NCBI GenBank assembly: GCA_023957235.1
Contig: JAMLHI010000001.1
Coordinates: 62,001 to 126,000, forward strand
Direction of reading: 5' to 3'
DNA length: 64,000 nucleotides
Origin: Chitinophagales bacterium
GTDB taxonomy: Bacteria; Bacteroidota; Bacteroidia; Chitinophagales; JADIYW01
Both the position numbers and the translations under genes were made by a program. Each line of letters starts with the position of its first letter. Position 1 is the stretch's first letter. This document shows positions 20,450 to 31,026 of the stretch, piece by piece. The notes under the pieces are model-generated. The model did no database searches. It had not been told where the DNA came from and worked only from the letters and a program-made list of their open reading frames with translations.

Positions 20450-21799
20450 TTATTGATTAGCACTAGTAGATGAAGCTGTCCTAACTCTAGTCCTAGAACC
20501 TGATTTTGTCAAGCTATCATAATGACGATTCAATAAATGACTATTCACTTGTTGAATGGTATCTAAAACAACTGCAACCATGATTAACAATGATGTACCT
20601 CCAAAGAAAACTGCAAATTGAGAGTTAACCCCTGCTAAACGAGCAAACGTCGGCAGTATAGCTATGATACCCAAAAATACAGCTCCAGGAAATGTAATTT
20701 TCGATGTAATTGAATCTATATATTCTGTTGTGTCAATTCCTGGTTTAACCCCAGGGATGAATCCATTATTTCTTTTTAAATCATCTGAAATTTGGGTCGG
20801 ATTGACTATTAAGGCAGTATAAAAATAAGTAAATAATACAACCAAAATAAACATTAATATAGTATAAGGTAATGAAGTATAGTCGCTCAATTTTTGACCT
20901 AAACTTTCATCAATAAGTGTAGGGAAAAACTGAATTAATGTCGCCGGAATAAATAAAAATGCTTGAGCAAAAATGATAGGCATCACTCCAGCAATATTCA
21001 CTTTCAAAGGCAAAAAGTCTCTTTGACCTGCTACTGGTGTATTACCAATCATCTTTTTGGCTCTAGTAATAGGCACCTTTCTGACTGCCTGAATCAAAGC
21101 TACAGTTGTCAATATAATAGCCGCTAAAGCAATAAACTCAACAATTAAAAGTAATAAACCTGAACCCGAACCGCCAGAAATTCTAAGTGTAATCTCTTGA
21201 TATAAAGAAGCAGGTAATGTAGCGATGATACCAGCCATGATGATTAATGATGTACCATTACCAATACCAGAGTCTTGAATCTTTTCACCTAACCACATTA
21301 CAAAAACAGTACCACCAGTAAGAATCACAGTTGTAGATAGCCAAAAAAGAGCAGGATTAATAAGAATACTATTGCCAGTAAGAAATTGCAAATATTTCAC
21401 ATAGGCAGATGCTTGAAGCAAAGTAACAAACACTGTTCCGTATCTAGTCATTTGATTAATCTTCTTTTGACCACTTTCCCCTTCTTTCTGAAGCTTTTGA
21501 AAATAAGGAACAGCAATTGTCAAAAGTTGCATTACAATTGATGCTGAGATATAAGGCATAATGCCTAGTGCAAAAACAGACGCTCTACCAAAAGCACCTC
21601 CAGCAAACATATCAAATATACCAAAAAGGTTATTAGTACCTGCACTTGACAATTGAGATAATTGTCTGGGATCAATACCGGGAAGGATGACAAAAGTACC
21701 AAGTCTATAAATAAATAATAGACCTAGAGTGTATAATAACTTATTTCTAAGTTCTACTATACTCCAAATATTTTTAATCGTCTCGATAAATCCTTTCAT
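20450..21799 (-). CDS. secY: Protein translocase subunit SecY
   Basis: SecY is the channel of the general secretion pathway, with ten transmembrane helices over 449 aa. It has the plug region GIFDMFAGGAFGRASVFALGI, GTSLIIMAGI, and the cytosolic loops with NGFIPGVKPG that contact SecA and the ribosome. It sits between rplO and map as in most bacteria. Confidence 0.98.
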   Translation of the reverse strand: MKGFIETIKNIWSIVELRNKLLYTLGLLFIYRLGTFVILPGIDPRQLSQLSSAGTNNLFGIFDMFAGGAFGRASVFALGIMPYISASIVMQLLTIAVPYFQKLQKEGESGQKKINQMTRYGTVFVTLLQASAYVKYLQFLTGNSILINPALFWLSTTVILTGGTVFVMWLGEKIQDSGIGNGTSLIIMAGIIATLPASLYQEITLRISGGSGSGLLLLIVEFIALAAIILTTVALIQAVRKVPITRAKKMIGNTPVAGQRDFLPLKVNIAGVMPIIFAQAFLFIPATLIQFFPTLIDESLGQKLSDYTSLPYTILMFILVVLFTYFYTALIVNPTQISDDLKRNNGFIPGVKPGIDTTEYIDSITSKITFPGAVFLGIIAILPTFARLAGVNSQFAVFFGGTSLLIMVAVVLDTIQQVNSHLLNRHYDSLTKSGSRTRVRTASSTSANQ

Positions 21800-21806
21800 A
21801 CATCAA

Positions 21807-22253
21807 TTATATAGTAGATACTTTACCACCTTTTTCTTCAATAGCAACTCTTGCTTTCTCACTAAATGCATGAGCTTCAATAGTAATAGCAGAATTTAAT
21901 TCTCCATTAGCTAACACTTTTAAAACCTCATCTTGAGAAATAATTCTCAATGCTCTGAAAGTTTCATAGTCAAAGTTAGTAATATTGTGCTTGTCAGCAA
22001 TAGCCTGTAATTGGGCTAAATTAATAACAGCATACTCAACTCTATTAAAGTTTTTGAACCCTCTTTTAGGTATTCTTCTTTGAAGAGGCATTTGTCCTCC
22101 TTCAAAACCACGTTTAGTTTTATATCCTGAACGAGATCTAGCACCTTTATGACCTTTTCCAGCAGTACCACCTGAACCAGAACCTTGACCACGTGCAATT
22201 CTTTTTGCTTGTTTAACAGCGCCTTTAGCAGGCTTCAAATTTGATAAATTCAT
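21807..22253 (-). CDS. rplO: 50S ribosomal protein L15
   Basis: The protein is 148 aa, with a glycine/arginine-rich N-terminal extension (RIARGQGSGSGGTAGKGHKGARSRSG) that threads into 23S rRNA. The globular C-terminal domain ends EKARVAIEEKGGKVSTI. It starts 3 nt after rpmD. Confidence 0.97.
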   Translation of the reverse strand: MNLSNLKPAKGAVKQAKRIARGQGSGSGGTAGKGHKGARSRSGYKTKRGFEGGQMPLQRRIPKRGFKNFNRVEYAVINLAQLQAIADKHNITNFDYETFRALRIISQDEVLKVLANGELNSAITIEAHAFSEKARVAIEEKGGKVSTI

Positions 22254-22256
22254 GAA

Positions 22257-22436
22257 CTATAGTTCTTCAACTGTTATTAAATGTTTTACCTTCTCTACCA
22301 TTCCTAAAATCTGAGCATTAGCTTCATGTTCGACAGAGCTATTGACTTTTTTCAGACCTAAGGCAATCATAGTATCCTTCTGTCTTTGTGTCCTATCTAT
22401 GACACTTTTCACCTGTGTTAACTTGATTTTTGCCAT
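22257..22436 (-). CDS. rpmD: 50S ribosomal protein L30
   Basis: This is a 59-aa short bacterial L30: MAKIKLTQVKSVIDRTQRQKDT, then ALGLKKVNSSVEH. An in-frame ATG four codons upstream (22448) lies inside rpsE. ATG 22436, 4 nt after the rpsE stop, gives the conserved start. Confidence 0.95.
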   Translation of the reverse strand: MAKIKLTQVKSVIDRTQRQKDTMIALGLKKVNSSVEHEANAQILGMVEKVKHLITVEEL

Positions 22437-22440
22437 AAGA

Positions 22441-22959
22441 TTAACCATTGAAAACTTTACTTAATTTTTTTCCTCTCATATTAGCCACTTGAATAGGATC
22501 TCTCAACTCAGAAAGTGCCAAGAAAGTAGCTTTTACAACATTATGAGGATTATTAGAACCTAATGATTTAGCAAGTACGTTTTGTATTCCTGCACTTTCA
22601 AGCACATGTCTCATTGAACCTCCAGCGATAACGCCCGTACCATCAGTAGCAGGTTTGATTAAAACTTTTGCTCCATCTAATCTAGCACTTTGCTCATGAG
22701 GGATAGTACCTTTATAAACAGGAACCTTAATCAAGTTCTTTTTTGCATCATCAATGCCCTTAGAAATTGCACCTTGTACTTCCCTTGCTTTACCAAGTCC
22801 ATAACCAATAGTACCATTTTCATCACCTACAACTACTAAAGCTGAAAAGCTGAAAGTACGACCACCTTTAGTAACTTTAGCTACACGTTGGATATTAACA
22901 ACACGTTCTTTAAGATCAGTTTCGCTGGCTCTTAATTTATTTTCTTTGCCGTTTGCCAT
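22441..22959 (-). CDS. rpsE: 30S ribosomal protein S5
   Basis: S5 (172 aa) helps maintain decoding fidelity. The double-stranded RNA-binding-like domain ([27 protein letters not shown]) and the C-terminal domain ([33 protein letters not shown]) are canonical. Confidence 0.97.
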   Translation of the reverse strand: MANGKENKLRASETDLKERVVNIQRVAKVTKGGRTFSFSALVVVGDENGTIGYGLGKAREVQGAISKGIDDAKKNLIKVPVYKGTIPHEQSARLDGAKVLIKPATDGTGVIAGGSMRHVLESAGIQNVLAKSLGSNNPHNVVKATFLALSELRDPIQVANMRGKKLSKVFNG

Positions 22960-22982
22960 GAATATATATTCTTAGTTAGAAT

Positions 22983-23330
22983 TTAAAAAATTAGACCATT
23001 TTCACGAGCACCATCAGCCAAAGCTTTCACTCTACCATGATAAAGGTAACCGTTTCTATCAAAAACAACACTATTAATTCCTGCTTGATTAGCAAGTTGA
23101 GCAACGACTTGTCCAACTTCCTTAGCAATTTCAGTTTTTGTTTTACCTTCTTTATTCAATTTAACAGAAGAAGTAGAAAGAATTGTAAGTTTAGTATCAT
23201 CATTGATCAATTGAGCATAAATTTCTTTATTGCTTCTAAACACGTTCAATCTTGGCCTATCAGAAGTACCATTTACGGATTTTCTAATTCTAAGCTTTAT
23301 TCTTTTTCTTCTTAATACAGTATTAGACAT
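22983..23330 (-). CDS. rplR: 50S ribosomal protein L18
   Basis: This 5S rRNA-binding protein is 115 aa. The basic N-terminus ([28 protein letters not shown]) is followed by the alpha/beta core ending [24 protein letters not shown]. Confidence 0.97.
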   Translation of the reverse strand: MSNTVLRRKRIKLRIRKSVNGTSDRPRLNVFRSNKEIYAQLINDDTKLTILSTSSVKLNKEGKTKTEIAKEVGQVVAQLANQAGINSVVFDRNGYLYHGRVKALADGARENGLIF

Positions 23331-23341
23331 ATCTGATTATT

Positions 23342-23905
23342 TTATTTTTTCTTACCACCTGCAGATTTACCTGCTTTTCTTCTTACAATTTCTTCAGTAT
23401 AGCGGATACCTTTTCCTTTATATGGCTCTGGCTTACGTAAAGAACGTATTTTAGCAGCTACCTGACCAACTAATTGTTTATCAGTAGATTCTAATTTAAT
23501 CTTTGGAGCTTGACCTTTAAGAGTCTCAGTAGTAACAGTAATTTCTTTAGGCAAAATCATAAAAATAGGGTGAGAATAACCAATAGCTAACTCTAATATA
23601 TTTCCTTGATTGCTTGCTCTATAACCCACACCAATGACATCCAAAACTTTCACATAACCAGAAGTTACTCCTTGAACCATATTATTCAGTAAAGAGCGGT
23701 AAAGCCCATGAAGTGCTTTATGACGTTTTTGATCTGTTGGTCTATTTACAGTCAATATTCCATTGTCGATAGATACCGTTATATCTCTATCTAATTTTTC
23801 TGTTAAGGTACCCTTAGGACCTTTCACTGTGATAACATTATTATCAGCAACTGATACTTGAACACCAGAAGGAATTGTTATCGGCGATTTACCAATTCGT
23901 GACAT
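23342..23905 (-). CDS. rplF: 50S ribosomal protein L6
   Basis: This 187-aa protein near the factor-binding centre has two duplicated L6 domains. MSRIGKSPITIPSGV, VTVKGPKGTL and the C-terminal IRSLRKPEPYKGKGIRY are diagnostic. A short lysine-rich tail follows. Confidence 0.97.
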   Translation of the reverse strand: MSRIGKSPITIPSGVQVSVADNNVITVKGPKGTLTEKLDRDITVSIDNGILTVNRPTDQKRHKALHGLYRSLLNNMVQGVTSGYVKVLDVIGVGYRASNQGNILELAIGYSHPIFMILPKEITVTTETLKGQAPKIKLESTDKQLVGQVAAKIRSLRKPEPYKGKGIRYTEEIVRRKAGKSAGGKKK

Positions 23906-23917
23906 TTTCGCTTGATT

Positions 23918-24316
23918 TTAGTAAATATAACAAATAATCTCACCACCAACTTTCAAGTTTCTAGCTTCCTTGTCAGTGATAACACCTTTAGATGTGGACA
24001 ATACTGCAATTCCCAAACCATTTTTAATACGTGGGATACCATCAACATGGATATACTTTCTCAATCCCGGTCTTGAAACTCTAACAAGTTCTTTAATGAC
24101 AGGTTTTTTAGTATCCACATCATATTTCAATGCGATTTTAATTGTACCTTGAGGTCCTTCCTCATCAAATCTATACTGTAGGATATAACCATTGTCGTAT
24201 AGAATTTCTGTCAGCTTCTTTTTCATATTTGAAGCCGGAATATCCACTACTGTGTGACCCGCCATTTGCGCATTACGGATACGGGTAAGGTAATCTGCTA
24301 TTGGATCTGTAACCAT
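23918..24316 (-). CDS. rpsH: 30S ribosomal protein S8
   Basis: This central-domain 16S binder is 132 aa. MVTDPIADYLTRIRNAQMAGH and the C-terminal GIAVLSTSKGVITDKEARNLKVGGEIICYIY are canonical. In E. coli S8 is the spc repressor acting in the L5 region; whether that applies here is unknown. Confidence 0.97.
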   Translation of the reverse strand: MVTDPIADYLTRIRNAQMAGHTVVDIPASNMKKKLTEILYDNGYILQYRFDEEGPQGTIKIALKYDVDTKKPVIKELVRVSRPGLRKYIHVDGIPRIKNGLGIAVLSTSKGVITDKEARNLKVGGEIICYIY

Positions 24317-24343
24317 CTCCTATTTATTTCTTCGTTTAAAATA

Positions 24344-24613
24344 TTACCAACTTGCTTTTGTGACTCCAGGAATTTTCCCGTCAAGAGCCAAATCGCGAAA
24401 TTTAATTCTTGATATCCCGAAAAATCTAATATAAGATCTAGGTCTTCCTGTAATCTTACAACGATTTCTCATTCTGATTTTACTTGAGTTTTTAGGAAGA
24501 GCATCTAATTTCTCCCATTCTCCTTCTTCTTTGTATTGTTCACGTTTTGCAGCATATCTAGCGACTAATTTCGCTCTTTTCACTTCACGTGCTTTCATTG
24601 ATTCTTTAGCCAT
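24344..24613 (-). CDS. rpsN: 30S ribosomal protein S14, long zinc-free form
   Basis: At 89 aa, its length and the missing CxxC pairs mark the long C-minus form. It ends [39 protein letters not shown] (spread over about 40 residues). It lies between rplE and rpsH. Confidence 0.97.
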   Translation of the reverse strand: MAKESMKAREVKRAKLVARYAAKREQYKEEGEWEKLDALPKNSSKIRMRNRCKITGRPRSYIRFFGISRIKFRDLALDGKIPGVTKASW

Positions 24614-24622
24614 CGTATTCTA

Positions 24623-25174
24623 TTATTTCTTTTTGAAAGGAAATCCTATTAAAGATAATAAGCTATATGCTTCTTCATCTGTATTTGCAGTAGTAACGAT
24701 AGAGATATCCATACCACTAATTCTGCTGATTTTATCGATATCAATCTCAGGAAAGATGATATGTTCAGTAATACCCATTGTATAATTACCTCTTCCATCA
24801 AAAGATTTATCATTCACCCCTTTAAAATCACGAACACCAGGTAAAGCAATAGAAATCAATCTATCCAAAAATTCATACATCCTATTCCCTCTCAAAGTAA
24901 CTTTAGCACCAATAGGCATATTCTCTCTTAATTTAAAATTAGAAATCGCCTTTTTGGATTTAGTTGGAATAGCTTTTTGTCCAACAATACGGGTTAATTC
25001 ATCCAAGCAAGTATCTACCAATTTTTTATCTCCAACTGCGTCACCAATTCCTTGATTAACAACGATTTTAGAAATTTTAGGTACCTGCATAATACTTTTG
25101 TATTGATACTTCTGCATCAATGCTTGAGCGACTTGCTCTTTGTATTTTGTCTTAAGTCTTGGTTCGTAGCTCAT
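24623..25174 (-). CDS. rplE: 50S ribosomal protein L5
   Basis: This 5S rRNA-binding protein forms the bridge to S13 and is 183 aa. [46 protein letters not shown] and [12 protein letters not shown] are diagnostic. Its ATG overlaps the rplX stop by one base (TAATG), suggesting translational coupling. Confidence 0.97.
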   Translation of the reverse strand: MSYEPRLKTKYKEQVAQALMQKYQYKSIMQVPKISKIVVNQGIGDAVGDKKLVDTCLDELTRIVGQKAIPTKSKKAISNFKLRENMPIGAKVTLRGNRMYEFLDRLISIALPGVRDFKGVNDKSFDGRGNYTMGITEHIIFPEIDIDKISRISGMDISIVTTANTDEEAYSLLSLIGFPFKKK

Positions 25175-25515
25175 TAGTCAATTACCTCTTGAGTTTTCTT
25201 AGAATATCTTACAATCTTTCCATCCACCTCTTTTCTTCCAATTCTAGTAGCTTGATTTCCAACAACAACTTGAAGGTTAGAGATATGAACTGGGGCTTCT
25301 TGCTTAATAATGCCTCCATTAGGATTTTTAGCTGAAGGTTTAGTGTGTTTTGAATTCACATTCACTCCTTCCACGATCGCTTTGTTATCTGCAGGAAATA
25401 CTTCCAATACAGTTCCTTTAGTACCGCGATCCTCACCAGATAACACTTTTACAGTGTCTCCTTTTTTGATTTTCAATTTTGGTTGAAAACGCTTTTGTTT
25501 AACTTCCTTTGCCAT
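25174..25515 (-). CDS. rplX: 50S ribosomal protein L24
   Basis: This assembly-initiator protein of the large subunit is 113 aa. The KOW motif ([27 protein letters not shown]) and [13 protein letters not shown] are conserved. It overlaps rplE by one base. Confidence 0.97.
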   Translation of the reverse strand: MAKEVKQKRFQPKLKIKKGDTVKVLSGEDRGTKGTVLEVFPADNKAIVEGVNVNSKHTKPSAKNPNGGIIKQEAPVHISNLQVVVGNQATRIGRKEVDGKIVRYSKKTQEVID

Positions 25516-25517
25516 AA

Positions 25518-25886
25518 TTATAGTACTTCAGGTGCTAGTGAAACAATTTTCATATAATCTTTATCACGTAACTCACGAGCTACGGGTCCAAAGATACGTG
25601 AACCTCTAGGTTCCCCGTTATTATTTAATAATACTACTGCATTATCATCAAAACGGATATAAGAACCATCTTTTCTACGAATTTCTTTTCTAGTGCGGAC
25701 AATAACAGCTTTGGAAACTTGCTTTTTCTTAACGTTTCCACCAGGTGCTGCTTCTTTAACTGACACAACGATCTGATCCCCAATAGAAGCATATCTTCTT
25801 CTAGTACCACCTAGTACACGAATACATAGTACTTCTTTAGCGCCACTGTTATCAGCTACTTTCAATCTTGACTCTTGTTGTATCAT
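25518..25886 (-). CDS. rplN: 50S ribosomal protein L14
   Basis: This 122-aa protein contacts the small subunit. [27 protein letters not shown] and the C-terminus [19 protein letters not shown] are canonical. Confidence 0.98.
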   Translation of the reverse strand: MIQQESRLKVADNSGAKEVLCIRVLGGTRRRYASIGDQIVVSVKEAAPGGNVKKKQVSKAVIVRTRKEIRRKDGSYIRFDDNAVVLLNNNGEPRGSRIFGPVARELRDKDYMKIVSLAPEVL

Positions 25887-25887
25887 A

Positions 25888-26151
25888 TTATTTCGCTTTC
25901 TCTATAATTTCAACCATTCTCCATCTCTTAGTTCTGCTAAGAGGACGAGTTTCCATTATTTTTACAAGGTCACCAATTTGTGCCTCATTATTTTCATCAT
26001 GAGCATGGAATTTTTTAGATTTCTTTACGAACTTTCCATACTTCGGATGTTTCAATTTACGAACAACGACTACTGTAATGGTTTTATCCATTTTATTACT
26101 AGATACTTTTCCAGTTCTAGTCTTACGTTGTTTTCTAATTACTTCGCTCAT
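25888..26151 (-). CDS. rpsQ: 30S ribosomal protein S17
   Basis: This OB-fold primary 16S binder is 87 aa. [32 protein letters not shown] and [21 protein letters not shown] are diagnostic. Only one base separates it from rplN. Confidence 0.97.
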   Translation of the reverse strand: MSEVIRKQRKTRTGKVSSNKMDKTITVVVVRKLKHPKYGKFVKKSKKFHAHDENNEAQIGDLVKIMETRPLSRTKRWRMVEIIEKAK

Positions 26152-26172
26152 TCGACTTAAATTTTTTACGCG

Positions 26173-26376
26173 TTATTTTGATAATTCACGTTTTCTGAGT
26201 TCTGTCTTAAGCCTGGCAATTAGCTTTCTGGTTTCACCAAGCACATTCGGATTCTCAAGGGGAGAAACAGAATGATTAAAACGCAATCTCTGTAATCTCA
26301 ATTTATTATCAGCTATTTGCTGTAAAAGCTCTTCATTAGCAAGGCTTTTTACTTCTTCATATTTTTTATTAGGCAT
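26173..26376 (-). CDS. rpmC: 50S ribosomal protein L29
   Basis: This 67-aa helical hairpin lies at the tunnel exit, at the docking site for trigger factor and SRP. Typical features are LANEELLQQIADNKLRLQRLRFNHSVSPLENP and RKLIARLKTELRKREL. Confidence 0.96.
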   Translation of the reverse strand: MPNKKYEEVKSLANEELLQQIADNKLRLQRLRFNHSVSPLENPNVLGETRKLIARLKTELRKRELSK

Positions 26377-26392
26377 ATCCTCTAAATTTTAA

Positions 26393-26812
26393 TTATTCAG
26401 TATAATCTCTTCTAATAACAAATTTTGTTTTAAGAGGAAGCTTTTGAGCTGCTAATCTCAAGGATTCTTGAGCTACTTCAAAAGGAACACCTTCAGTTTC
26501 GAAGATAATTCTACCTGCTTTCACAACAGACACCCAATGATCCAAAGCTCCTTTTCCTTTACCCATCCTTACTTCTAAAGGCTTTTTAGTAATAGGCTTA
26601 TCAGGAAAAATATTGATCCAAACTTTACCTTCACGTTTCATTGCTCTAGTTACTGCGATACGAGCAGCTTCAATTTGTCTGTCAGTAATTCTACCAGACT
26701 CTTGAGCTTTAAGACCAAATGAACCAAAAGATAATTCAGAACCTCTATATGCAAGACCGTTAATTCTGCCTTTTTGAACTCTTCTATATTTTACACGCTT
26801 AGGTTGTAACAT
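26393..26812 (-). CDS. rplP: 50S ribosomal protein L16
   Basis: This 139-aa protein reaches toward the peptidyl-transferase A site. [49 protein letters not shown] and the C-terminal KLPLKTKFV are canonical. Confidence 0.98.
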   Translation of the reverse strand: MLQPKRVKYRRVQKGRINGLAYRGSELSFGSFGLKAQESGRITDRQIEAARIAVTRAMKREGKVWINIFPDKPITKKPLEVRMGKGKGALDHWVSVVKAGRIIFETEGVPFEVAQESLRLAAQKLPLKTKFVIRRDYTE

Positions 26813-26839
26813 GATATTTCAGATTATAGTATTGTTTAA

Positions 26840-27559
26840 TTATTTCCTGTTACCACCACGTCCTTGGCGTTCAGGCTTTCTTTTTGGTTTGCGTTTATTT
26901 TCTTCAACTCCCACGTTTGGCGACAAATCTCTTTTAGAGAAAACCTCACCTTTACAAATCCAAACTTTGATACCAATGATACCGTAGATAGTATTTGCTT
27001 CTTTTATAGCATAATCAATATCTGCTCTAAAAGTATGAAGTGGAGTACGACCTTCTTTATATTCTTCAGATCTTGCCATCTCAGCACCGCCTAAACGACC
27101 AGAAACTTTCACTTTAATTCCTTCAACACCTAATCTCATTGCTGAAGTAACAGCCATTTTAATAGCACGTCTAAAGTGAATTCTCGCTTCTAATTGTTTA
27201 GCTATTGTTTCTCCGACGATAGCTGCATCAATTTCAGGTCTTCTAATTTCAACAATATTGATTTGAACATCTTTCTTAGTGAATTTTTTGATTTCTTCAC
27301 GAATTCTGTCCACTTCACCACCACCTTTACCGATAATAATACCTGGTCTAGAAGTATGGATAGAAATAGTAATTCTATTTAATGTTCTTTCAATGATAAT
27401 TTTTGAAATTCCACCTTTGTTAATACGCGCATTTAAATAGTTACGTATTTTTTGGTCTTCAATTAATTTATCAGAGAAATCTTTTTCACCATACCAGTTT
27501 GAATCCCATCCTCTAATGATTCCGAGCCTGTTGCCTATCGGGTTTGCTTTTTGTCCCAT
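26840..27559 (-). CDS. rpsC: 30S ribosomal protein S3
   Basis: At the mRNA entry channel S3 contributes to helicase activity. It is 239 aa. The KH domain ([17 protein letters not shown]) and S3 C-terminal domain ([31 protein letters not shown]) are clear, followed by a basic tail. It begins [20 protein letters not shown]. Confidence 0.98.
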   Translation of the reverse strand: MGQKANPIGNRLGIIRGWDSNWYGEKDFSDKLIEDQKIRNYLNARINKGGISKIIIERTLNRITISIHTSRPGIIIGKGGGEVDRIREEIKKFTKKDVQINIVEIRRPEIDAAIVGETIAKQLEARIHFRRAIKMAVTSAMRLGVEGIKVKVSGRLGGAEMARSEEYKEGRTPLHTFRADIDYAIKEANTIYGIIGIKVWICKGEVFSKRDLSPNVGVEENKRKPKRKPERQGRGGNRK

Positions 27560-27573
27560 GCTATATTCTCAGT

Positions 27574-28014
27574 TTATTCTGTATCAATATTATTATTAAC
27601 TTCTCCAATTGGAGTATTTGCATTGATTCTGCTTGCCAATTCAATATTCACATGACAAGAGCGTTTACGAACTCTATATGCACGACCCATTGGCGCAGGC
27701 AAAAATCTTTTAAGTGTTCTACCAGCATCTACTGTAATAGTTTTGATGAATAGTTCACTTTCTTCAGGACTGGTCTGAAATTTTTGCTCCCAATTATTGA
27801 TAGCAGATTTCAATAATTTCAATACATCATCCGCAGTTTCTCTTCTAGTAAAAGTCAAGATATTGATTGCTTTATCTACATCCAATCCTCTAACAGTATC
27901 CACTACTAATCTCATTTTTCTTGGAGAAGTAGGACGACCTTTTAGACTTGCTGTACAAACAGTACGTTTAGCTTCTTTGCGTTTATTAGCTGCAATTTTT
28001 TTTCTAGCTCCCAT
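27574..28014 (-). CDS. rplV: 50S ribosomal protein L22
   Basis: This 146-aa protein has a beta-hairpin that lines the exit tunnel. SPRKMRLVVDTVRGLDVDKA and the hairpin region GRTLKRFLPAPMGRAYRVRKRSCHVNI are conserved. Short N- and C-terminal extensions surround the core. Confidence 0.97.
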   Translation of the reverse strand: MGARKKIAANKRKEAKRTVCTASLKGRPTSPRKMRLVVDTVRGLDVDKAINILTFTRRETADDVLKLLKSAINNWEQKFQTSPEESELFIKTITVDAGRTLKRFLPAPMGRAYRVRKRSCHVNIELASRINANTPIGEVNNNIDTE

Positions 28015-28022
28015 TTCTTGTC

Positions 28023-28289
28023 TTATTTCCTATTTCCTGAATGTCCTTTAAATGACCTTGTTGGAGAAAATTCACCCAACTTGTGTCCTACCATCATTTC
28101 GGTAACATACACAGGTACAAAAGTTTTACCATTATGGACAGCAAATGTGTGTCCTACAAAGTCAGGAGTAATCAATGATGCTCTTGACCAAGTTTTGATG
28201 ACAGTACGTTTAGTACCTTCATTCATCTTGTCAATCTTCTTTTGAAGTTGATGGGCTACATAAGGCCCTTTTCTTAATGATCTAGCCAT
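28023..28289 (-). CDS. rpsS: 30S ribosomal protein S19
   Basis: This 88-aa head protein is paired with S13. [41 protein letters not shown] and [19 protein letters not shown] are diagnostic. Confidence 0.98.
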   Translation of the reverse strand: MARSLRKGPYVAHQLQKKIDKMNEGTKRTVIKTWSRASLITPDFVGHTFAVHNGKTFVPVYVTEMMVGHKLGEFSPTRSFKGHSGNRK

Positions 28290-28297
28290 GAGTTATC

Positions 28298-29119
28298 CTA
28301 TTTCCTCTTGGTAATTATTAAATTAGAACTCGATTTCTTATTGTTACGTGTTTTCAGACCTTTAGCCATTACGCCTTTTCTTGAACGTGGATGACCTCCA
28401 GAAGCACGACCTTCTCCACCACCCATCGGGTGATCTACAGGGTTCATCGCAACACCTCTTGTACGAGGTCTAACTCCTCTCCATCTTGAAGCACCAGCTT
28501 TTCCTAAAGTCTCTAAGCTATGGTCTGAATTTGATACAGATCCAACAGTTGCCAAACAAGTACTTAAAATTTTACGAGCTTCACCGCTAGGCAATTTAAC
28601 AATAACATATTTACCATCTCTGGAAGTAATCTGTGCAAAAGCACCAGCACTTCTACATATAGCAGCACCTTTACCTGGATGCAATTCAATATTATGAACT
28701 ATAGAACCCAAAGGTAATTTTCCTAAAGCTAAAGTATTTCCAACTTCAGGAGCAGCATGCTCACCACTAATTATTTGTTGACCAACAACTAGTCCTTCCG
28801 GAGCGATAATATATCTTTTCTCACCATCATTATATGCAACAAGTGCAATAAATGCTGAACGATTTGGATCGTATTCAATTGTTTTCACTACAGCAGGAAT
28901 ATCAAATTTATTTCTTTTAAAGTCAATAATTCGATATTGTCTTTTGTGACCTCCTCCAGTATATCTCATTGTCATACGACCAGAGAAATTACGACCACCA
29001 GATTTTTTAATTGAAGTCACCAGCGACTTCTCTGGAGTATCCGTTGTCACCTCTGTGAACGCATTAGACACTTTGGTTCTAAGCGAGGGTGTAATCGGTT
29101 TGTACTTTTTAATTCCCAT
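28298..29119 (-). CDS. rplB: 50S ribosomal protein L2
   Basis: This large-subunit core protein is required for subunit association and peptidyl transfer; it is 273 aa. [22 protein letters not shown], the OB/SH3 domains, and the conserved loop [18 protein letters not shown] with its functional histidine are present. Confidence 0.98.
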   Translation of the reverse strand: MGIKKYKPITPSLRTKVSNAFTEVTTDTPEKSLVTSIKKSGGRNFSGRMTMRYTGGGHKRQYRIIDFKRNKFDIPAVVKTIEYDPNRSAFIALVAYNDGEKRYIIAPEGLVVGQQIISGEHAAPEVGNTLALGKLPLGSIVHNIELHPGKGAAICRSAGAFAQITSRDGKYVIVKLPSGEARKILSTCLATVGSVSNSDHSLETLGKAGASRWRGVRPRTRGVAMNPVDHPMGGGEGRASGGHPRSRKGVMAKGLKTRNNKKSSSNLIITKRK

Positions 29120-29160
29120 TTTCTTTTCTTAATTTTCGCCTAAGTAGCTTATTTCATTTA

Positions 29161-29451
29161 TTATAAATCTGTAAAAAAGTCGATTGTTTCACCTTCAGCT
29201 ATAGTAACAATAGCTTTTTTGTAGCTTCCTTTGCGACCAGACAATACACCAGCTTTAGTGAATCTACTTTTTGCTTTTGCAGGTAAAATAAGTGTACGAA
29301 TATCAGTAACATGAACACCGTACAATTTTTCAATTTCTTTTTTAATTTCAATTTTATTAGCTCTTTTATCAACTATAAAACCGAATGTTCCCAACTTATC
29401 AGTATCGATAGTTTGTTTTTCAGTAATCAAAGGTTTTTTCAAAATATCCAT
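29161..29451 (-). CDS. rplW: 50S ribosomal protein L23
   Basis: At the tunnel exit L23 is the docking protein for trigger factor and SRP. It is 96 aa. ILKKPLITEKQT, FIVDKRANKIEIKKEIEKLYGVHVTDIRT and the internal basic loop are typical. Confidence 0.96.
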   Translation of the reverse strand: MDILKKPLITEKQTIDTDKLGTFGFIVDKRANKIEIKKEIEKLYGVHVTDIRTLILPAKAKSRFTKAGVLSGRKGSYKKAIVTIAEGETIDFFTDL

Positions 29452-29453
29452 AT

Positions 29454-30095
29454 CTATTCTCCTTTTGACGGTGATAAAAGTTGTCCAATAATCTCTACTG
29501 AACTTTCACTAATTAAAATTGCATTTGAATTTAAAAGGTCATAAGCATTAAATCCCTCAACTTCAGTCACGTCAGCACCTGCTAAGTTTCTTGAAGACAA
29601 AAATACATTTGCATCAAAATCAGCAGTGATTAAAATTGATTTTTTATCATTCAATCCAAATCCACGAAGGAAATTGATATACGCTTTCGTTTGAGGAGTA
29701 TCAAAAGTAAAATCTTCAACAATTTTGATAGATTGATCTTGAATTTTAGCAGACAAAGCTGATCTTTTAGATAAAGCAACTACTTTTTTATTCAATTTGA
29801 AATGATAATCTCTAGGTCTAGGTCCGAAAATTCTAGCTCCACCTTTGAATAAAGGGTTTTTAATACTTCCTTTTCTAGAACCACCGGTTCCTTTTTGTTT
29901 GTGCAATTTTCTAGTAGAACCAGATAATTCTGATTTCTCTTTTGCTTTATGAGTACCACTTCTCAAGCCAGCTAAATATTGCTTAACAGCTAAATATAAA
30001 ACGTGCTCGTTTGGTGTAATACCGAAAACATCTTCAGGTAGTTCAATGCTTCTACCAGTAGGCTGTCCTTGTATATTGAAAACTTCTACTTTCAT
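29454..30095 (-). CDS. rplD: 50S ribosomal protein L4
   Basis: L4 is a tunnel-constriction protein and, in E. coli, the S10-operon autoregulator. It is 213 aa. KLHKQKGTGGSRKGSIKNPLFKGGARIFGPRPRDY is the rRNA-binding extended loop. ATG 30095 (MKVEVFNIQG) follows the rplC stop by one base. A TTG four codons upstream in frame lies inside rplC and is not favoured. Confidence 0.96.
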   Translation of the reverse strand: MKVEVFNIQGQPTGRSIELPEDVFGITPNEHVLYLAVKQYLAGLRSGTHKAKEKSELSGSTRKLHKQKGTGGSRKGSIKNPLFKGGARIFGPRPRDYHFKLNKKVVALSKRSALSAKIQDQSIKIVEDFTFDTPQTKAYINFLRGFGLNDKKSILITADFDANVFLSSRNLAGADVTEVEGFNAYDLLNSNAILISESSVEIIGQLLSPSKGE

Positions 30096-30096
30096 T

Positions 30097-30714
30097 TTAT
30101 TTTTCAATGATAATAAGTGAACCGTTATGTCCAGGAATTGATCCTTTAACGAAAATTAAATTTTTATCATGCAATACGGAAACTATTCTCATGTTAGATT
30201 GCTTCACACGATCATTACCCATACGACCTCCCATTTTCATACCCTTCATAACTCTTGAAGGAGTAGAACAAGCTCCTAAAGAACCAGGAGATCTCAATCT
30301 GTTATGTTGTCCGTGAGTCTGTCCTCCAACACCTGCAAAACCGTGACGTTTAACAACTCCTTGAAATCCTTTACCTTTAGACTGACCTGTTACAGCAATT
30401 TTGTCTCCAAGATTAAATATTTCAGAAGTAACTACATCTCCTAATTTAGCTTCTGAGAAAGCGTCTCTAAATTCAACTAATTTTCTTTTTGGCTCTGTTG
30501 ATGCTTTTTCAAAATGTCCTAAAAGAGCTTTAGATGTATTTTTTTCTTTTTTGTTTCCATATCCTAATTGTACCGCTTGATAACCATCATTATCGATAGT
30601 TTTCACTTGGGTAACTACACATGGTCCTGCTTCAATAACAGTACAAGCCACTTGCTTACCAGTTTCATCAAAAATACTGGTCATACCTATTTTCTTTCCA
30701 ATAATCCCGCTCAT
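30097..30714 (-). CDS. rplC: 50S ribosomal protein L3
   Basis: L3 initiates 50S assembly and has a loop near the peptidyl-transferase centre. It is 205 aa. [17 protein letters not shown] and the loop [53 protein letters not shown] (spread over residues about 115-170) are canonical. Its ATG overlaps the rpsJ stop by one base. Confidence 0.98.
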   Translation of the reverse strand: MSGIIGKKIGMTSIFDETGKQVACTVIEAGPCVVTQVKTIDNDGYQAVQLGYGNKKEKNTSKALLGHFEKASTEPKRKLVEFRDAFSEAKLGDVVTSEIFNLGDKIAVTGQSKGKGFQGVVKRHGFAGVGGQTHGQHNRLRSPGSLGACSTPSRVMKGMKMGGRMGNDRVKQSNMRIVSVLHDKNLIFVKGSIPGHNGSLIIIEK

Positions 30715-31019
30715 TACACTTTGATTTCTACGTCCACGCCAGAAGGCAATTCAAGTTTCATCAACGCATCTACAGTTTTAGGTGTAGCGCTATAAATATC
30801 TAAGAGTCTTTTATAAGTGCAAAGCTTAAATTGCTCTCTTGCTGATTTATTCACATGTGGTGATCTTAATACTGTAAAGATTCTCTTGTGGGTAGGTAAA
30901 GGAATTGGACCAGTTACTACTGCACCAGCATTTCTGACAGTTTTAACGATTTTTTCAGCAGACTTATCTACTAAATTATGATCGTATGACTTGAGCTTAA
31001 TTCTTATTCTCTGTGCCAT
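30714..31019 (-). CDS. rpsJ: 30S ribosomal protein S10
   Basis: S10 (NusE) also acts in antitermination and in coupling RNA polymerase to the ribosome through NusG. It is 101 aa. [44 protein letters not shown] and [18 protein letters not shown] are diagnostic. It follows fusA by 7 nt, joining the str and S10 sections; tuf, which stands here in many bacteria, is absent. Confidence 0.98.
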   Translation of the reverse strand: MAQRIRIKLKSYDHNLVDKSAEKIVKTVRNAGAVVTGPIPLPTHKRIFTVLRSPHVNKSAREQFKLCTYKRLLDIYSATPKTVDALMKLELPSGVDVEIKV

Positions 31020-31026
31020 TTTATTA

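Noticed and set aside
31020..31026. Missing tuf gene as a deletion
   Set aside because: fusA is followed directly by rpsJ with intact spacing; this is the usual Bacteroidota arrangement, not a lesion.
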